Shown here piece after piece: positions 18,409-26,865 of a stretch of DNA of 64,000 nt (position 1 is its first letter; the number at the start of each line of letters is the position of its first letter). Source of the DNA: DATIXJ01 sp963714795 (GTDB lineage: Bacteria; Bacteroidota; Ignavibacteria; UBA10030; SZUA-254); the NCBI GenBank assembly GCA_963714795.1, contig CAVQPS010000009.1, forward strand, positions 434,001 to 498,000. Direction: 5' to 3'. The notes beneath the pieces were generated by a model, which was not told the DNA's origin, searched no databases, and was given only the letters and a program-made list of their open reading frames with translations. The position numbers and the translations under genes were made by a program.

Positions 18409-18891
18409 TTAAAATTTATATCCGATCTTTCTCAAAAACTCTTTTCGATGAACGATGTCTTTTTCGGTTTCAACACCGGTTGTTTTTACTCCATCGATCA
18501 CACCGAGTATGCCGCGGCCCTGTTTCGTTTCGGCGACAATAACTTCGACCGGATTTGCGGTTGCGCAGAAGATCGTACAGACTTCCGGAACACTTTTAAT
18601 CGTGTTGAGAATATTCAACGGAAATCCGTTTTCCACAAAGATAATGAATGAATGTCCGCACGAAAGTGCCGATGCATTTTTCACTGCATGACTGATCAAT
18701 GTTTGGTCGTTGCCGGCATATCGCACGAGAGCCGGACCGGATGCCTCACAAAACGCGACGCCGAATTTCATCGATGAATTGGTTGTGATAATAGCCTCGT
18801 ACAAATCTTCGACGGTCTTGATGAAATGCGATTGCCCAAGAATGAAGTTCATGTCGGCAGGTTTTTCGATCTGAATCGTTTTTAATTCCAT
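18409..18891 (-). CDS. adenosine-specific kinase family protein
   Basis: A 160-residue protein of the adenosine-specific kinase family (old DUF355), first characterised in archaea. Signature strings: FILGQSHFIKTVEDLYEAI, FGVAFCEASGPALVRYAGND, the long central strand-turn SCGHSFIIFVENGFPLNILN, and the C-terminal GRGILGVIDGVKTTGVETE. The chosen start MELKTIQIEKP is the conserved family start; a 21-codon upstream extension in frame is not conserved-looking. Followed 45 bases later by hutU. Physiological substrate in bacteria is uncertain. Confidence 0.9.
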   Translation of the reverse strand: MELKTIQIEKPADMNFILGQSHFIKTVEDLYEAIITTNSSMKFGVAFCEASGPALVRYAGNDQTLISHAVKNASALSCGHSFIIFVENGFPLNILNTIKSVPEVCTIFCATANPVEVIVAETKQGRGILGVIDGVKTTGVETEKDIVHRKEFLRKIGYKF

Positions 18892-19102
18892 ATTGCCGTC
18901 CTTCAGGAAAAGTAATTTTCGTGTATTGGTGGTTAGACAAATCAAATTTCGCATTTTCCTGCTCTAAAATCAAGCCTGGATGGTTCTCTTTGCAATGATT
19001 TGCCGGTGGTTGTATCTCACGCTTCCACTCTGTATATTAAAAAAATTCTTTCTATCATTTACTCCACGGCATTCAGCAATTCATCACCGGGCTGATTTTC
19101 AT

Positions 19103-21229
19103 ATGAAAGCTTTCATATTGTATTGGATCATTGTCATTCTGACCGGCGTTTCCGCTGTGTACGGACAGACCGATTCGCTGCTTACGCTGCAGAGAATTTT
19201 TCTAAAACCGTATCTTGCCGGTACGCGGCCCAGCTTGGTGAATATTTCACCGGATGGAAATTTTCTCCTGTACCAGTGGGACAGCACGGCGCAGGACCGA
19301 TACCGGTACTGGATCATGTCGACCGATGGAACGAACAGGCATATGCTTGCGGATACACTTCTCGGCGAAATCGCATGGTCGCCGGATCGCCGGACCATCG
19401 CGTGTACGAGAAACGGAGATGTATTTCTCACCGATACTTCTTTCCGAAAATTCGATCGACTGACAAAAACGGAAGTGTCCGAATACGGATTACGCTGGTC
19501 GCCGGATGGAAAACTGCTTGCGTTCCGATCGGACAAAAAAATCCTGGCATTACAAATCGGCAAATCAGGAATGAACGAACTTGTCCATCCCTCGGAAAAA
19601 GACTCGTGGGTCGACCTGATCGATTTCGCTCCGGACGGCAGGCACGTTCTGTTTTCAGAATCGAGTCGCAGCGACGGGCAGGAATTTATCGTCCCTAAAT
19701 ACACCGGAAAAGATGTAACAACCTCTTCCTTCAAATCCGGGAGTGAAAAAACGCGGTTCGGCATCGCTCCCGTCGATACAGGAGCGACTATCTGGATAAA
19801 ATTACCCGATGACAGACAATATGAGAACGGAGACGCAGCCATTTCTCCGGACGGGAAAAATGTTTTTATTGAACGCTTTACCACCGATCGAAAGAACCGC
19901 GAATTGTTCCGGGCAGATACCGACAGCGGTAAAGCCGTCATCATTTTCAAAGAACACGATGACGCCTGGATTGAAGGCGGGCTCGCGACGACAAAATGGA
20001 TGCCGGATGGAAAAGCGATCGTCACAACATCCGAACATGACGGATGGAACCATTTATACATGATGTCCCCCGACGGTTCGGACAAGCGGAAACTGACGGA
20101 TGGTGCTTGGGAAGTTCATTGGTTCGATATCTCGGCGGACGGAAAACAGATTTTCTTTCAGGCAAATAAAGACGATCATCACCAATGGCAACTGTATGCG
20201 CTGAATGTTTCTTCAAAACAGATTACGCCAATGACCTTTCGTGTGGGAACATATGAAGAACCCATACTTTCAAAGGATGGAAAATTCATCGTTGCAAATT
20301 ATTCGAATTTCAATCTTCCAACGGAGCTCGTTCGTATTGCGATCCCGCCGACCCCGGACCCCAAGCCGGTGAACATGGCGGGAGAAATCTTCCTTACCGC
20401 AAATGTTCCCGACGAATTTCATTCGATCCGTTGGGTTACACCGGATATCGTTCATTTCAAAGCGCGTGATGGTGTGACGGTTCCTTTGATGATTTATAAA
20501 CCGCCAAAGTTCGATTCGACGAAACAGTATCCGGTTGTCGCCTTTGTCCATGGCGCCGGTTATCTTCAAAACGTCTATCGGGGGTGGAGTTATTACTATA
20601 GAGAAACGATGTTCAATAACCGGCTGGTTCAACAAGGATATATTGTTATCGAGGTCGATTATCGGGGAAGCGCGGGATACGGAAGGGATTTTCGCACCGA
20701 TGTTGCAATGCATTTAGGCGGAAAAGATCTCGATGATGAAATCGATGCTCTTGAATATCTGAAACATTTGGGGTATATTGATTCTCGGCGCGTTGGATTG
20801 TACGGCGGCAGTTACGGCGGTTTTTTGACGCTCATGGGACTCTTCACGACCGATGCATACGCCTGCGGCGCGGCATTACGGGCAGTGACAAGCTGGGAAA
20901 ATTATTACCATCATAACGCATGGTACACGGAGCCCCGGCTCGGTAAACCGGAAGAACATCCAGACGCGTATCGAATAAGTTCTCCCATAACATATGCCGA
21001 TAGTTTAAAAAAACCGCTCCTGATCTTACACGGCATGTCCGATGATAATGTTTTTTTCCAGGATGCGGTTCAGTTGGTTGCAAAACTTCAAAAAGCAAAC
21101 AAACAATTTGATTTAATGATGTATCCCGATGAAGCGCATTCATTCTCCGAACCGACAAGCTGGCTCGATGAGTACGCCCGCATCGAACAATTTTTCAATG
21201 AACATTTATTGCATGCTTCACAACGCTGA
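19103..21229 (+). CDS. S9 family (prolyl oligopeptidase / DPP-IV-like) peptidase
   Basis: A secreted serine peptidase of about 708 residues. The start ATG 19103 gives MKAFILYWIIVILTGVSAVYGQ, a good signal peptide; longer starts do not. The N-terminal half is a TolB-like beta-propeller with repeats such as ISPDGNFLLYQWDS, WSPDRRTIACTRNG and WSPDGKLLAFRSD. The C-terminal alpha/beta hydrolase has the nucleophile Ser in YGGSYGGFLTLMG, Asp in HGMSDDNVFFQDA and His in PDEAHSF. Such enzymes cleave peptides in the periplasm. It ends 9 bases before dnaX. Confidence 0.93.
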   Translation: MKAFILYWIIVILTGVSAVYGQTDSLLTLQRIFLKPYLAGTRPSLVNISPDGNFLLYQWDSTAQDRYRYWIMSTDGTNRHMLADTLLGEIAWSPDRRTIACTRNGDVFLTDTSFRKFDRLTKTEVSEYGLRWSPDGKLLAFRSDKKILALQIGKSGMNELVHPSEKDSWVDLIDFAPDGRHVLFSESSRSDGQEFIVPKYTGKDVTTSSFKSGSEKTRFGIAPVDTGATIWIKLPDDRQYENGDAAISPDGKNVFIERFTTDRKNRELFRADTDSGKAVIIFKEHDDAWIEGGLATTKWMPDGKAIVTTSEHDGWNHLYMMSPDGSDKRKLTDGAWEVHWFDISADGKQIFFQANKDDHHQWQLYALNVSSKQITPMTFRVGTYEEPILSKDGKFIVANYSNFNLPTELVRIAIPPTPDPKPVNMAGEIFLTANVPDEFHSIRWVTPDIVHFKARDGVTVPLMIYKPPKFDSTKQYPVVAFVHGAGYLQNVYRGWSYYYRETMFNNRLVQQGYIVIEVDYRGSAGYGRDFRTDVAMHLGGKDLDDEIDALEYLKHLGYIDSRRVGLYGGSYGGFLTLMGLFTTDAYACGAALRAVTSWENYYHHNAWYTEPRLGKPEEHPDAYRISSPITYADSLKKPLLILHGMSDDNVFFQDAVQLVAKLQKANKQFDLMMYPDEAHSFSEPTSWLDEYARIEQFFNEHLLHASQR

Positions 21230-21238
21230 TCGCACACG

Positions 21239-23020
21239 ATGACGTATCTTGTAACAGCACGAAAATGGCGGCCGATGGTCTTCGATGATATCATCGGACA
21301 ATCGCATATTGCTACAACGCTGCGGAACGCGATTGCAACAAACCGCCTGTCGCACGCATATATTTTCAGCGGACCGCGCGGTGTCGGAAAAACCACGACG
21401 GCGCGCATTCTTGCCAAAACGATCAACTGTCTCCACCCGAAAGAATTCAACCCGGATAATGAATGCGAGTTGTGCAAAGAAATCACGGAAGGGCGCAGTG
21501 TCAATGTTTTCGAAATCGACGGTGCGTCGAACCGCGGCGTCGACGAGATCCGCAATCTGCGCGAAGCGGTGAGGTACGCTCCTGCCCGGGGGAAATACAA
21601 AGTCTATATTATTGACGAAGTGCACATGCTGACCAAAGAAGCGTTCAACGCACTTCTCAAAACGCTCGAGGAACCGCCGCCGAACATCGTCTTCATCTTT
21701 GCGACAACGGAAATTCACAAAGTACCACTCACGATTCTTTCCCGCTGTCAGCGATTTGATTTTCGCCGCATCTCGGTCGAAGAAATTATCGATCGTCTCC
21801 GGTATATCGCAGGAGAAGAAAAAATATCCATCGACAATGATTCATTGATGATCATTGCAAAACGGGGCGACGGTTCGATGCGCGACGCTCAAAGTATTTT
21901 CGATCAAATCGTTTCCTTCTGCGGTGACAACATTTCAGCGAAACAAATCCTCACGATGCTGAATATGATCGATGAAGAATTGTTCTTCCGGACAACATCG
22001 ATCATCAAATCAAAAGACATCAAAAACGGATTGCTGCTGATCGATGAAATCGTCAGCGGCGGATTCGATCTCAAAGATTTTTTAACCGGTCTCACCGAAC
22101 ATCTTCGCAACATGCTTGTGACGCTTTCCACCGGCTCATCCAAACTGATCGAGACATCGGAAGTGTACAAAAAGCGGTATCAGGATGAAGTGAGCGGTTT
22201 CACCGAAACGGATATTCTGCGGCTCATCAAAATTGCCGGTGAAACTGAAGCGGCTCTCCGGTGGAATCAACAGCAGCGGTTGAAACTGGAAATCGGTTTG
22301 ATGCGGATGATAAAGCTCGACAGCAGTGTCGAAATCACGCAATTGTTACAACAAATCGATGAATTGAAAAAAAATGCCGGTAATAACAATGCGCGCTCGT
22401 CCGAACCGCCGGCCATGTTCGGCAACACTCGCGCGGCATCTTCCGAAACTCCGGTTCGCGGAAGCGTCAAGGCAACGCAACCGACATTGCGTCCCGACCA
22501 AATCGTATCGCCCATGCCAGGCGGATCCCCGGCACCATTCACATTTTCAAAACGGACAATCTCCGCACAGCTGATCAAAGAAGAATCCGTCGTTGCGCAA
22601 TCGACGAAAACAGAAGCATCCGGAGTGGCGCTGACTTCGGACGAAGTCACCAAAAAATGGTCGACGTTTCTTGAAGAAACTCTCAAGCAGCGAATTGCAG
22701 TGGGAACGATGCTGGGCGAAACCAATCTCATCGACGTGCGCAACAACATGCTTCGTATCGGATGCCCGGATGATTTTCATCTGGACGGTTTGCGGCGTAA
22801 TCGTCAGTTCCTGCAGGAAATTGCAGAGCGGGTGTACGGTGCAAAAGTTCAGCTCGAAGCAATTGTCGCACGGCAGGCAGAGATTACCCCGGATATTTCG
22901 AGTACGGTTTCCCGGGAAACATCTTCACAACTTCCAAAAATCGAATTGAACATCGACCCTCGCTCGCAAACTGTTGTACAGGCACTCATCCGTGAATTCG
23001 GCGCAAAAGAAATTGAATGA
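21239..23020 (+). CDS. dnaX: DNA polymerase III subunit gamma/tau
   Basis: A 593-residue clamp-loader ATPase. Seen in order: MTYLVTARKWRPMVFDDIIGQ, Walker A GPRGVGKTTTARILAKT near 45, a zinc-binding cysteine group around residues 63-81 (CLHP and CELCK), DEVHMLTKEAFNALLKTLEE, sensor 1 FATTE, and SRCQRFDFRRIS. Domains II-III run to about 360, followed by a Ser/Thr/Pro-rich linker and a tau-like C-terminal domain with LEETLKQRIAVGTMLGE. The stop overlaps the downstream open frame, but the likely start of the next gene is about 50 bases on. Confidence 0.96.
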   Translation: MTYLVTARKWRPMVFDDIIGQSHIATTLRNAIATNRLSHAYIFSGPRGVGKTTTARILAKTINCLHPKEFNPDNECELCKEITEGRSVNVFEIDGASNRGVDEIRNLREAVRYAPARGKYKVYIIDEVHMLTKEAFNALLKTLEEPPPNIVFIFATTEIHKVPLTILSRCQRFDFRRISVEEIIDRLRYIAGEEKISIDNDSLMIIAKRGDGSMRDAQSIFDQIVSFCGDNISAKQILTMLNMIDEELFFRTTSIIKSKDIKNGLLLIDEIVSGGFDLKDFLTGLTEHLRNMLVTLSTGSSKLIETSEVYKKRYQDEVSGFTETDILRLIKIAGETEAALRWNQQQRLKLEIGLMRMIKLDSSVEITQLLQQIDELKKNAGNNNARSSEPPAMFGNTRAASSETPVRGSVKATQPTLRPDQIVSPMPGGSPAPFTFSKRTISAQLIKEESVVAQSTKTEASGVALTSDEVTKKWSTFLEETLKQRIAVGTMLGETNLIDVRNNMLRIGCPDDFHLDGLRRNRQFLQEIAERVYGAKVQLEAIVARQAEITPDISSTVSRETSSQLPKIELNIDPRSQTVVQALIREFGAKEIE

Positions 23021-23073
23021 TATTCGGTTGGTTTGATGGTATTGTGAGGTTTGTGAATCGGAAAAGCTTCGAG

Positions 23074-24099
23074 ATGAATACCGGTCTGAAATATTGTGTT
23101 GCGATCGCCCTTCTTTGTGAATTCCCCCAAATTTCATTTTCAGCGACGCCGGCAAAATACGCCGGAGAATTTATCGCCATCGGTGTCGGCGGCAGAGCGC
23201 TCGGACTCGGCGGTGCCTATGTTGCGCTGGCAAACGATGTCACTGCCGGTTATTGGAATCCCGCCGGGCTTTCCGATTTGACATATCCCCAATTTGTGCT
23301 GATGCATGATGAAACTTTCGGCGGACTTGAAAATTACGATTACGGCGCTTTCGCATTGCCTGTAGGCGCCCGATCGACACTTGCCTTCAGCGTCATTCGT
23401 CTCGGTGTGGATAATATTCCAAACACACAAAATGCATGGGTTGACCTCAACCACGACGGAATTCCGGAGAGCAACGAAATCGATTACAGCAAAATCACCT
23501 ATTACAATGCAGCGGATTGGGCATTTTATCTTTCCTATGCAAAGAAAGCAACCGATGATTTTGCGTACGGCGCAAATTTGAAATTTATCCGGCGACTGAA
23601 CGGCGATGCTTCGGCAACCGGCATCGGATTCGACGTTGCGGCAAAATATTCTTTGACCAGTGCATGGATGCTGGGAGCAAATTTTCAGGATATTACCACA
23701 ACGCTGATTGCATGGAATACGGGCACCAACGAATTAATCACGCCGACATTAAAAATCGGTTCCGCATATTTTCTCGATGCGCTGAGCGGACGGTTTGCAC
23801 CGGCCGTCGATGTCGATGTCCGATTTGAAGGACGTGAATCCGAATCGAACGCCCATCTCTGGGGTGTCAGTTTCGATTTTCATAGCGGGCTTGAATACAG
23901 CTTCAAGAATATTGTTGCGATTCGTGCCGGGTACAGCGACATCGGTTCGATCAATGTCGGTGCAGGCATTCATCTTCCGAAACTCGATATCGATTATTCA
24001 TTTGCAAAATTCGACGGCTCCGATCAACTCGACAATACGCATCGTATTTCCCTTACCTTCACACTTCAAGCCGAACAATTTGCCCGAAGTTCCGAATGA
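23074..24099 (+). CDS. PorV/PorQ family outer membrane protein
   Basis: A UPF0164/PorV-type outer membrane beta-barrel of about 341 residues. Start ATG 23074 gives the signal peptide MNTGLKYCVAIALLCEFPQISFS. The mature N-terminus has the family signature IAIGVGGRALGLGGAYVALANDVTAGYWNPAGL (FadL-like), which marks PorV/PorQ proteins linked to type IX secretion in Bacteroidota and also present as orphans in Ignavibacteria. Strands end at ISLTFTLQAEQF. The next lipoprotein gene overlaps by four bases. Whether it serves a T9SS cannot be told from this window. Confidence 0.87.
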   Translation: MNTGLKYCVAIALLCEFPQISFSATPAKYAGEFIAIGVGGRALGLGGAYVALANDVTAGYWNPAGLSDLTYPQFVLMHDETFGGLENYDYGAFALPVGARSTLAFSVIRLGVDNIPNTQNAWVDLNHDGIPESNEIDYSKITYYNAADWAFYLSYAKKATDDFAYGANLKFIRRLNGDASATGIGFDVAAKYSLTSAWMLGANFQDITTTLIAWNTGTNELITPTLKIGSAYFLDALSGRFAPAVDVDVRFEGRESESNAHLWGVSFDFHSGLEYSFKNIVAIRAGYSDIGSINVGAGIHLPKLDIDYSFAKFDGSDQLDNTHRISLTFTLQAEQFARSSE

Positions 24100-24653
24100 A
24101 CAAGAACGTCGCCGCTGTTTTTGTTCTGTTGATCTTTGCCTCCTGTGCCGGATCCGCTCCGTACACCAGCCATTATCCTCTTTCGGCAGACTTTTTTCAT
24201 TCTCACGACGGCACGCTCACCGGCAAACTTCCGCAAGGGTGGTTTGAATCGACCGACGATTCGATTGTTTCTTCGTTGACTGTATGGCTTATCCGGGAAG
24301 ATTTTTCCGCAACGTTGCTGATTAAGGAACTTTCATTAGACCAGCGAACGGAACAACAGGTTCGGCAGAATGGTTTGAAACTTCTTGCCAATGTAAGCGC
24401 GGGATTTCAATCTGATCTCGCCGATCGCGGCACAGCGACCGGAATCGATCCGAAAGAATTCGATATTGACGGAAAACAATTTTGCAGTTATGAAACCGGC
24501 AGTGCAATGGCACGGAAACGCATCGTGGTTTTCATGGCACGGGGAAAATATTATGAATGTGAGGCACGCGCGCTGAAAGGAAACTGGACTGCCGATGACC
24601 TGAATCGCATGTTTTCCATTCAACAGTCGGTTCTCGGCTCACTTGCATACTGA
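24096..24653 (+). CDS. lipoprotein of unknown function
   Basis: Not recognised by family. The 185-residue product starts with MNKNVAAVFVLLIFASCAGS, a type II signal peptide with lipobox (FASC) and modified Cys17. The mature part is soluble and mixed alpha/beta (GTLTGKLPQGWFESTDDSIV, IVVFMARGKYYECEARALKG), resembling PsbP/MOG-like lipoproteins that follow a phrase such as kLP.gW; that resemblance is weak. It overlaps the PorV-like gene by four bases and so is probably coexpressed with it. Confidence 0.75.
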   Translation: MNKNVAAVFVLLIFASCAGSAPYTSHYPLSADFFHSHDGTLTGKLPQGWFESTDDSIVSSLTVWLIREDFSATLLIKELSLDQRTEQQVRQNGLKLLANVSAGFQSDLADRGTATGIDPKEFDIDGKQFCSYETGSAMARKRIVVFMARGKYYECEARALKGNWTADDLNRMFSIQQSVLGSLAY

Positions 24654-24655
24654 TA

Positions 24656-24863
24656 TCATTTCGTTGTCAGTACAAACGAACCGTTCCAATCATCCGGCGG
24701 GGGTGCAGTTTGATACAAACGGGATCGTTCAATGTACATTTTGCTCGGATAATCTTCCGGCACGATCTCGAGCGCCCGTTCAAATTGGTAAATTGCATCG
24801 TTCCATTTTCTTTCGCGGTGAAGCCGTACACCGGCAGTATAGAGTTCGGTAAACTTGATTGTT
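24656..24863 (-). pseudogene. displaced C-terminal tail of the CHASE2 cyclase (after a frameshift)
   Basis: Downstream of the stop of the cyclase, a different minus-strand frame encodes a helical tail running to a stop at 24656: FTELYTAGVRLHRERKWNDA, then IYQFERALEIVPEDYPSKMY and finally PPPDDWNGSFVLTTK. This TPR-like tail with the PPPDDWNG..VLT end is the usual C-terminus of CHASE2-adenylate cyclases. The natural junction is around 24875-24890, where one extra base (for example in AACGG on the coding strand) would move the cyclase from LIGILDN into this frame. So the cyclase gene really spans 24656-26858. Confidence 0.85.
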
Positions 24864-26858
24864 TCAGTGTGAAATACCGTTATCGAGTATTCCGATCAAT
24901 TCATAGACACGGATCGGTTCGGTTTTACCGGCAACGACCAGCATATCCAGTTCCCGCGCAAATATTTTTCCTTCCAATTTTTTATACGTGCTTTCACTGA
25001 TCATGATTGTCGTGTGATATTGCTTGTTGGCACTTTCAAGGCGTGCGCCGAGGTTCACGCTGTCGCCGATGACGGTATAATCGAACCGGCTTGCACCGCC
25101 CATGTTGCCGACAATCACTTCACCGGTATTGATACCGATGCGCATATTCAAAATCGGTTTTCCTTCCTGACGCCAGATTTCCCGAAGTCCTTTTAACGAT
25201 TCCTGCATCTCGAGCGCGGTTTTACACGCTAAAAACGCATGATCGATTTGCGGCACCGGCGCCCCCCAGAATGCAACGATGGCATCTCCCTCATACTTAT
25301 CCAGCGTACCGTTGTTGAATAAAACGAGGGACGTCATGATGTTCAGGTATTCATTCAGAATCGTCACAAGATATTCCGGCGACATTTTTTCCGCAATGGT
25401 GGTAAAGTTTTCGATATCGCTGAAAAAAACCGTGAGCTCTTTCCGTTCGCCGCCCAGCCGCAGTTTTTCCGGATTGGCAACAAGTTCTTCGACGATGGTC
25501 GGATTCACATACCGGCTGAACATGTTTTTGATGATGGCTTTCTGTTTTCGTTCGGTAACATAATTATACGCCGTACTGCCGATATAACAAATGATCACGG
25601 CAAGGAACGGGCTGGTCATGTCGGCAAGAAAATTTTTCTCATTGAATAATTTGATCGAAGCCCAGTAAATGATAACCAATTCTGCAAGAACAAAACCGAC
25701 GCCGAGCAGTTCCACAAGAAAACTGTATTTCGTGCGAATTGCTTTCAGCGCGGCGGTAAACACGAAGGTAAAAAGACTTAAACCGAATACAACAAGAGCG
25801 GTCATCCAAAACGGTTGACGATGAATGAAATTTTGATCGAGAATATTCTGAATAACATTGGCATGAATTTCCACACCGTACATTTTATTGTCGCCGTCGG
25901 CTTTGCCTTCGCCCACGGAGACGGTAAAGAGATCCTTTTCTTCCGGCATTGTCGATCCGACAAGAACGATCTTTCCCTGAAACGTCCCGTCGTATAAGTA
26001 TCCGTTTTCCGGATCGTCAAACGTGTTGATCTGTGTTCCGGTGGCTCGCTCTTCAACCGTTTGAAATTCCGCATCATCCAACACATCGGCAATATTAATT
26101 CTCTTGAAGGTATTGGCGGGACCGTAATAATTGATGAGAAATGACGTCGGGTCATATTCCGGTATCAGACGGTTCGCATACGCAAAATTGCCGTCTCGAA
26201 TTTCTGCAACCGTTCCCGGCGCCTGACGAAGGTACGTGTTCAGCACCGCCATCGAGAATGTTGGAATACGCCGTTGTTGTCCTTCATCATAAATAAAAGG
26301 CATATACCGGCGCAACACGCCATCCACATCCTCGCGCGCGTTGACAAGTCCGATGATACTCGACGAATCGACATACACATTACCGTATTGTTCATGATGC
26401 TCACGCAAAACGCCGCGGCGCATGTCGGTTTCCACTTTTCCAACAAGCACGACATTGCCGGTCTCATGCAGGGCTTTCCGAAATTCCTCATCGTTCTCAG
26501 GATGTTGAGCATCACCGGAACTAAATACGACATCGATACCGATCGCTTTTGCTCCCGCTCGCTTGAGATTCCGGATAAGACGTGTGTAGTACGACCGGGG
26601 CCAGGGCCATTTATCGGGAAGTGATTTAAAAGACTCTTGCGAGATTTCCACAATCACCACGTTGGAGGTATTGGAAACGGCAGTGGTATTTCCGCGAAGC
26701 TGAAACCGGAGATCGATAAGAGATAGCTCCGCGCGTTTCAGAGGAGGGAAATCGCCTAAAATATTTTGTGTCAGAATCAGAACGAATGCAGCAACGAGGA
26801 AACTTATGCCGATATGGGTAAGTAATTCTCGGGCAGCTTTGGAAATCCGCGGTTTCAT
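24864..26858 (-). CDS. CHASE2 domain adenylate cyclase (truncated by frameshift)
   Basis: A membrane cyclase; the open frame gives 664 residues. Order: N-terminal transmembrane helix (about 13-32), periplasmic CHASE2 sensor (about 37-340, with the signature LSLIDLRFQLRG and PWPRSYYTRLIRNLKRAGAK), three transmembrane helices (about 350-430), then a class III cyclase domain (about 450-640). Catalytic metal Asp residues are in FFSDIENFTT and GDAIVAFWG, the purine-specifying Lys in LDKYEGDA and the transition-state Asn/Arg in IGDSVNLGARLES, which favours ATP. It heads toward a four-gene cassette with a barrel protein, a FecR protein and a secreted protein, all on this strand. Its true C-terminus lies in another frame, to 24656. 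Confidence 0.93.
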   Translation of the reverse strand: MKPRISKAARELLTHIGISFLVAAFVLILTQNILGDFPPLKRAELSLIDLRFQLRGNTTAVSNTSNVVIVEISQESFKSLPDKWPWPRSYYTRLIRNLKRAGAKAIGIDVVFSSGDAQHPENDEEFRKALHETGNVVLVGKVETDMRRGVLREHHEQYGNVYVDSSSIIGLVNAREDVDGVLRRYMPFIYDEGQQRRIPTFSMAVLNTYLRQAPGTVAEIRDGNFAYANRLIPEYDPTSFLINYYGPANTFKRINIADVLDDAEFQTVEERATGTQINTFDDPENGYLYDGTFQGKIVLVGSTMPEEKDLFTVSVGEGKADGDNKMYGVEIHANVIQNILDQNFIHRQPFWMTALVVFGLSLFTFVFTAALKAIRTKYSFLVELLGVGFVLAELVIIYWASIKLFNEKNFLADMTSPFLAVIICYIGSTAYNYVTERKQKAIIKNMFSRYVNPTIVEELVANPEKLRLGGERKELTVFFSDIENFTTIAEKMSPEYLVTILNEYLNIMTSLVLFNNGTLDKYEGDAIVAFWGAPVPQIDHAFLACKTALEMQESLKGLREIWRQEGKPILNMRIGINTGEVIVGNMGGASRFDYTVIGDSVNLGARLESANKQYHTTIMISESTYKKLEGKIFARELDMLVVAGKTEPIRVYELIGILDNGISH

Positions 26859-26865
26859 GTTCCGA

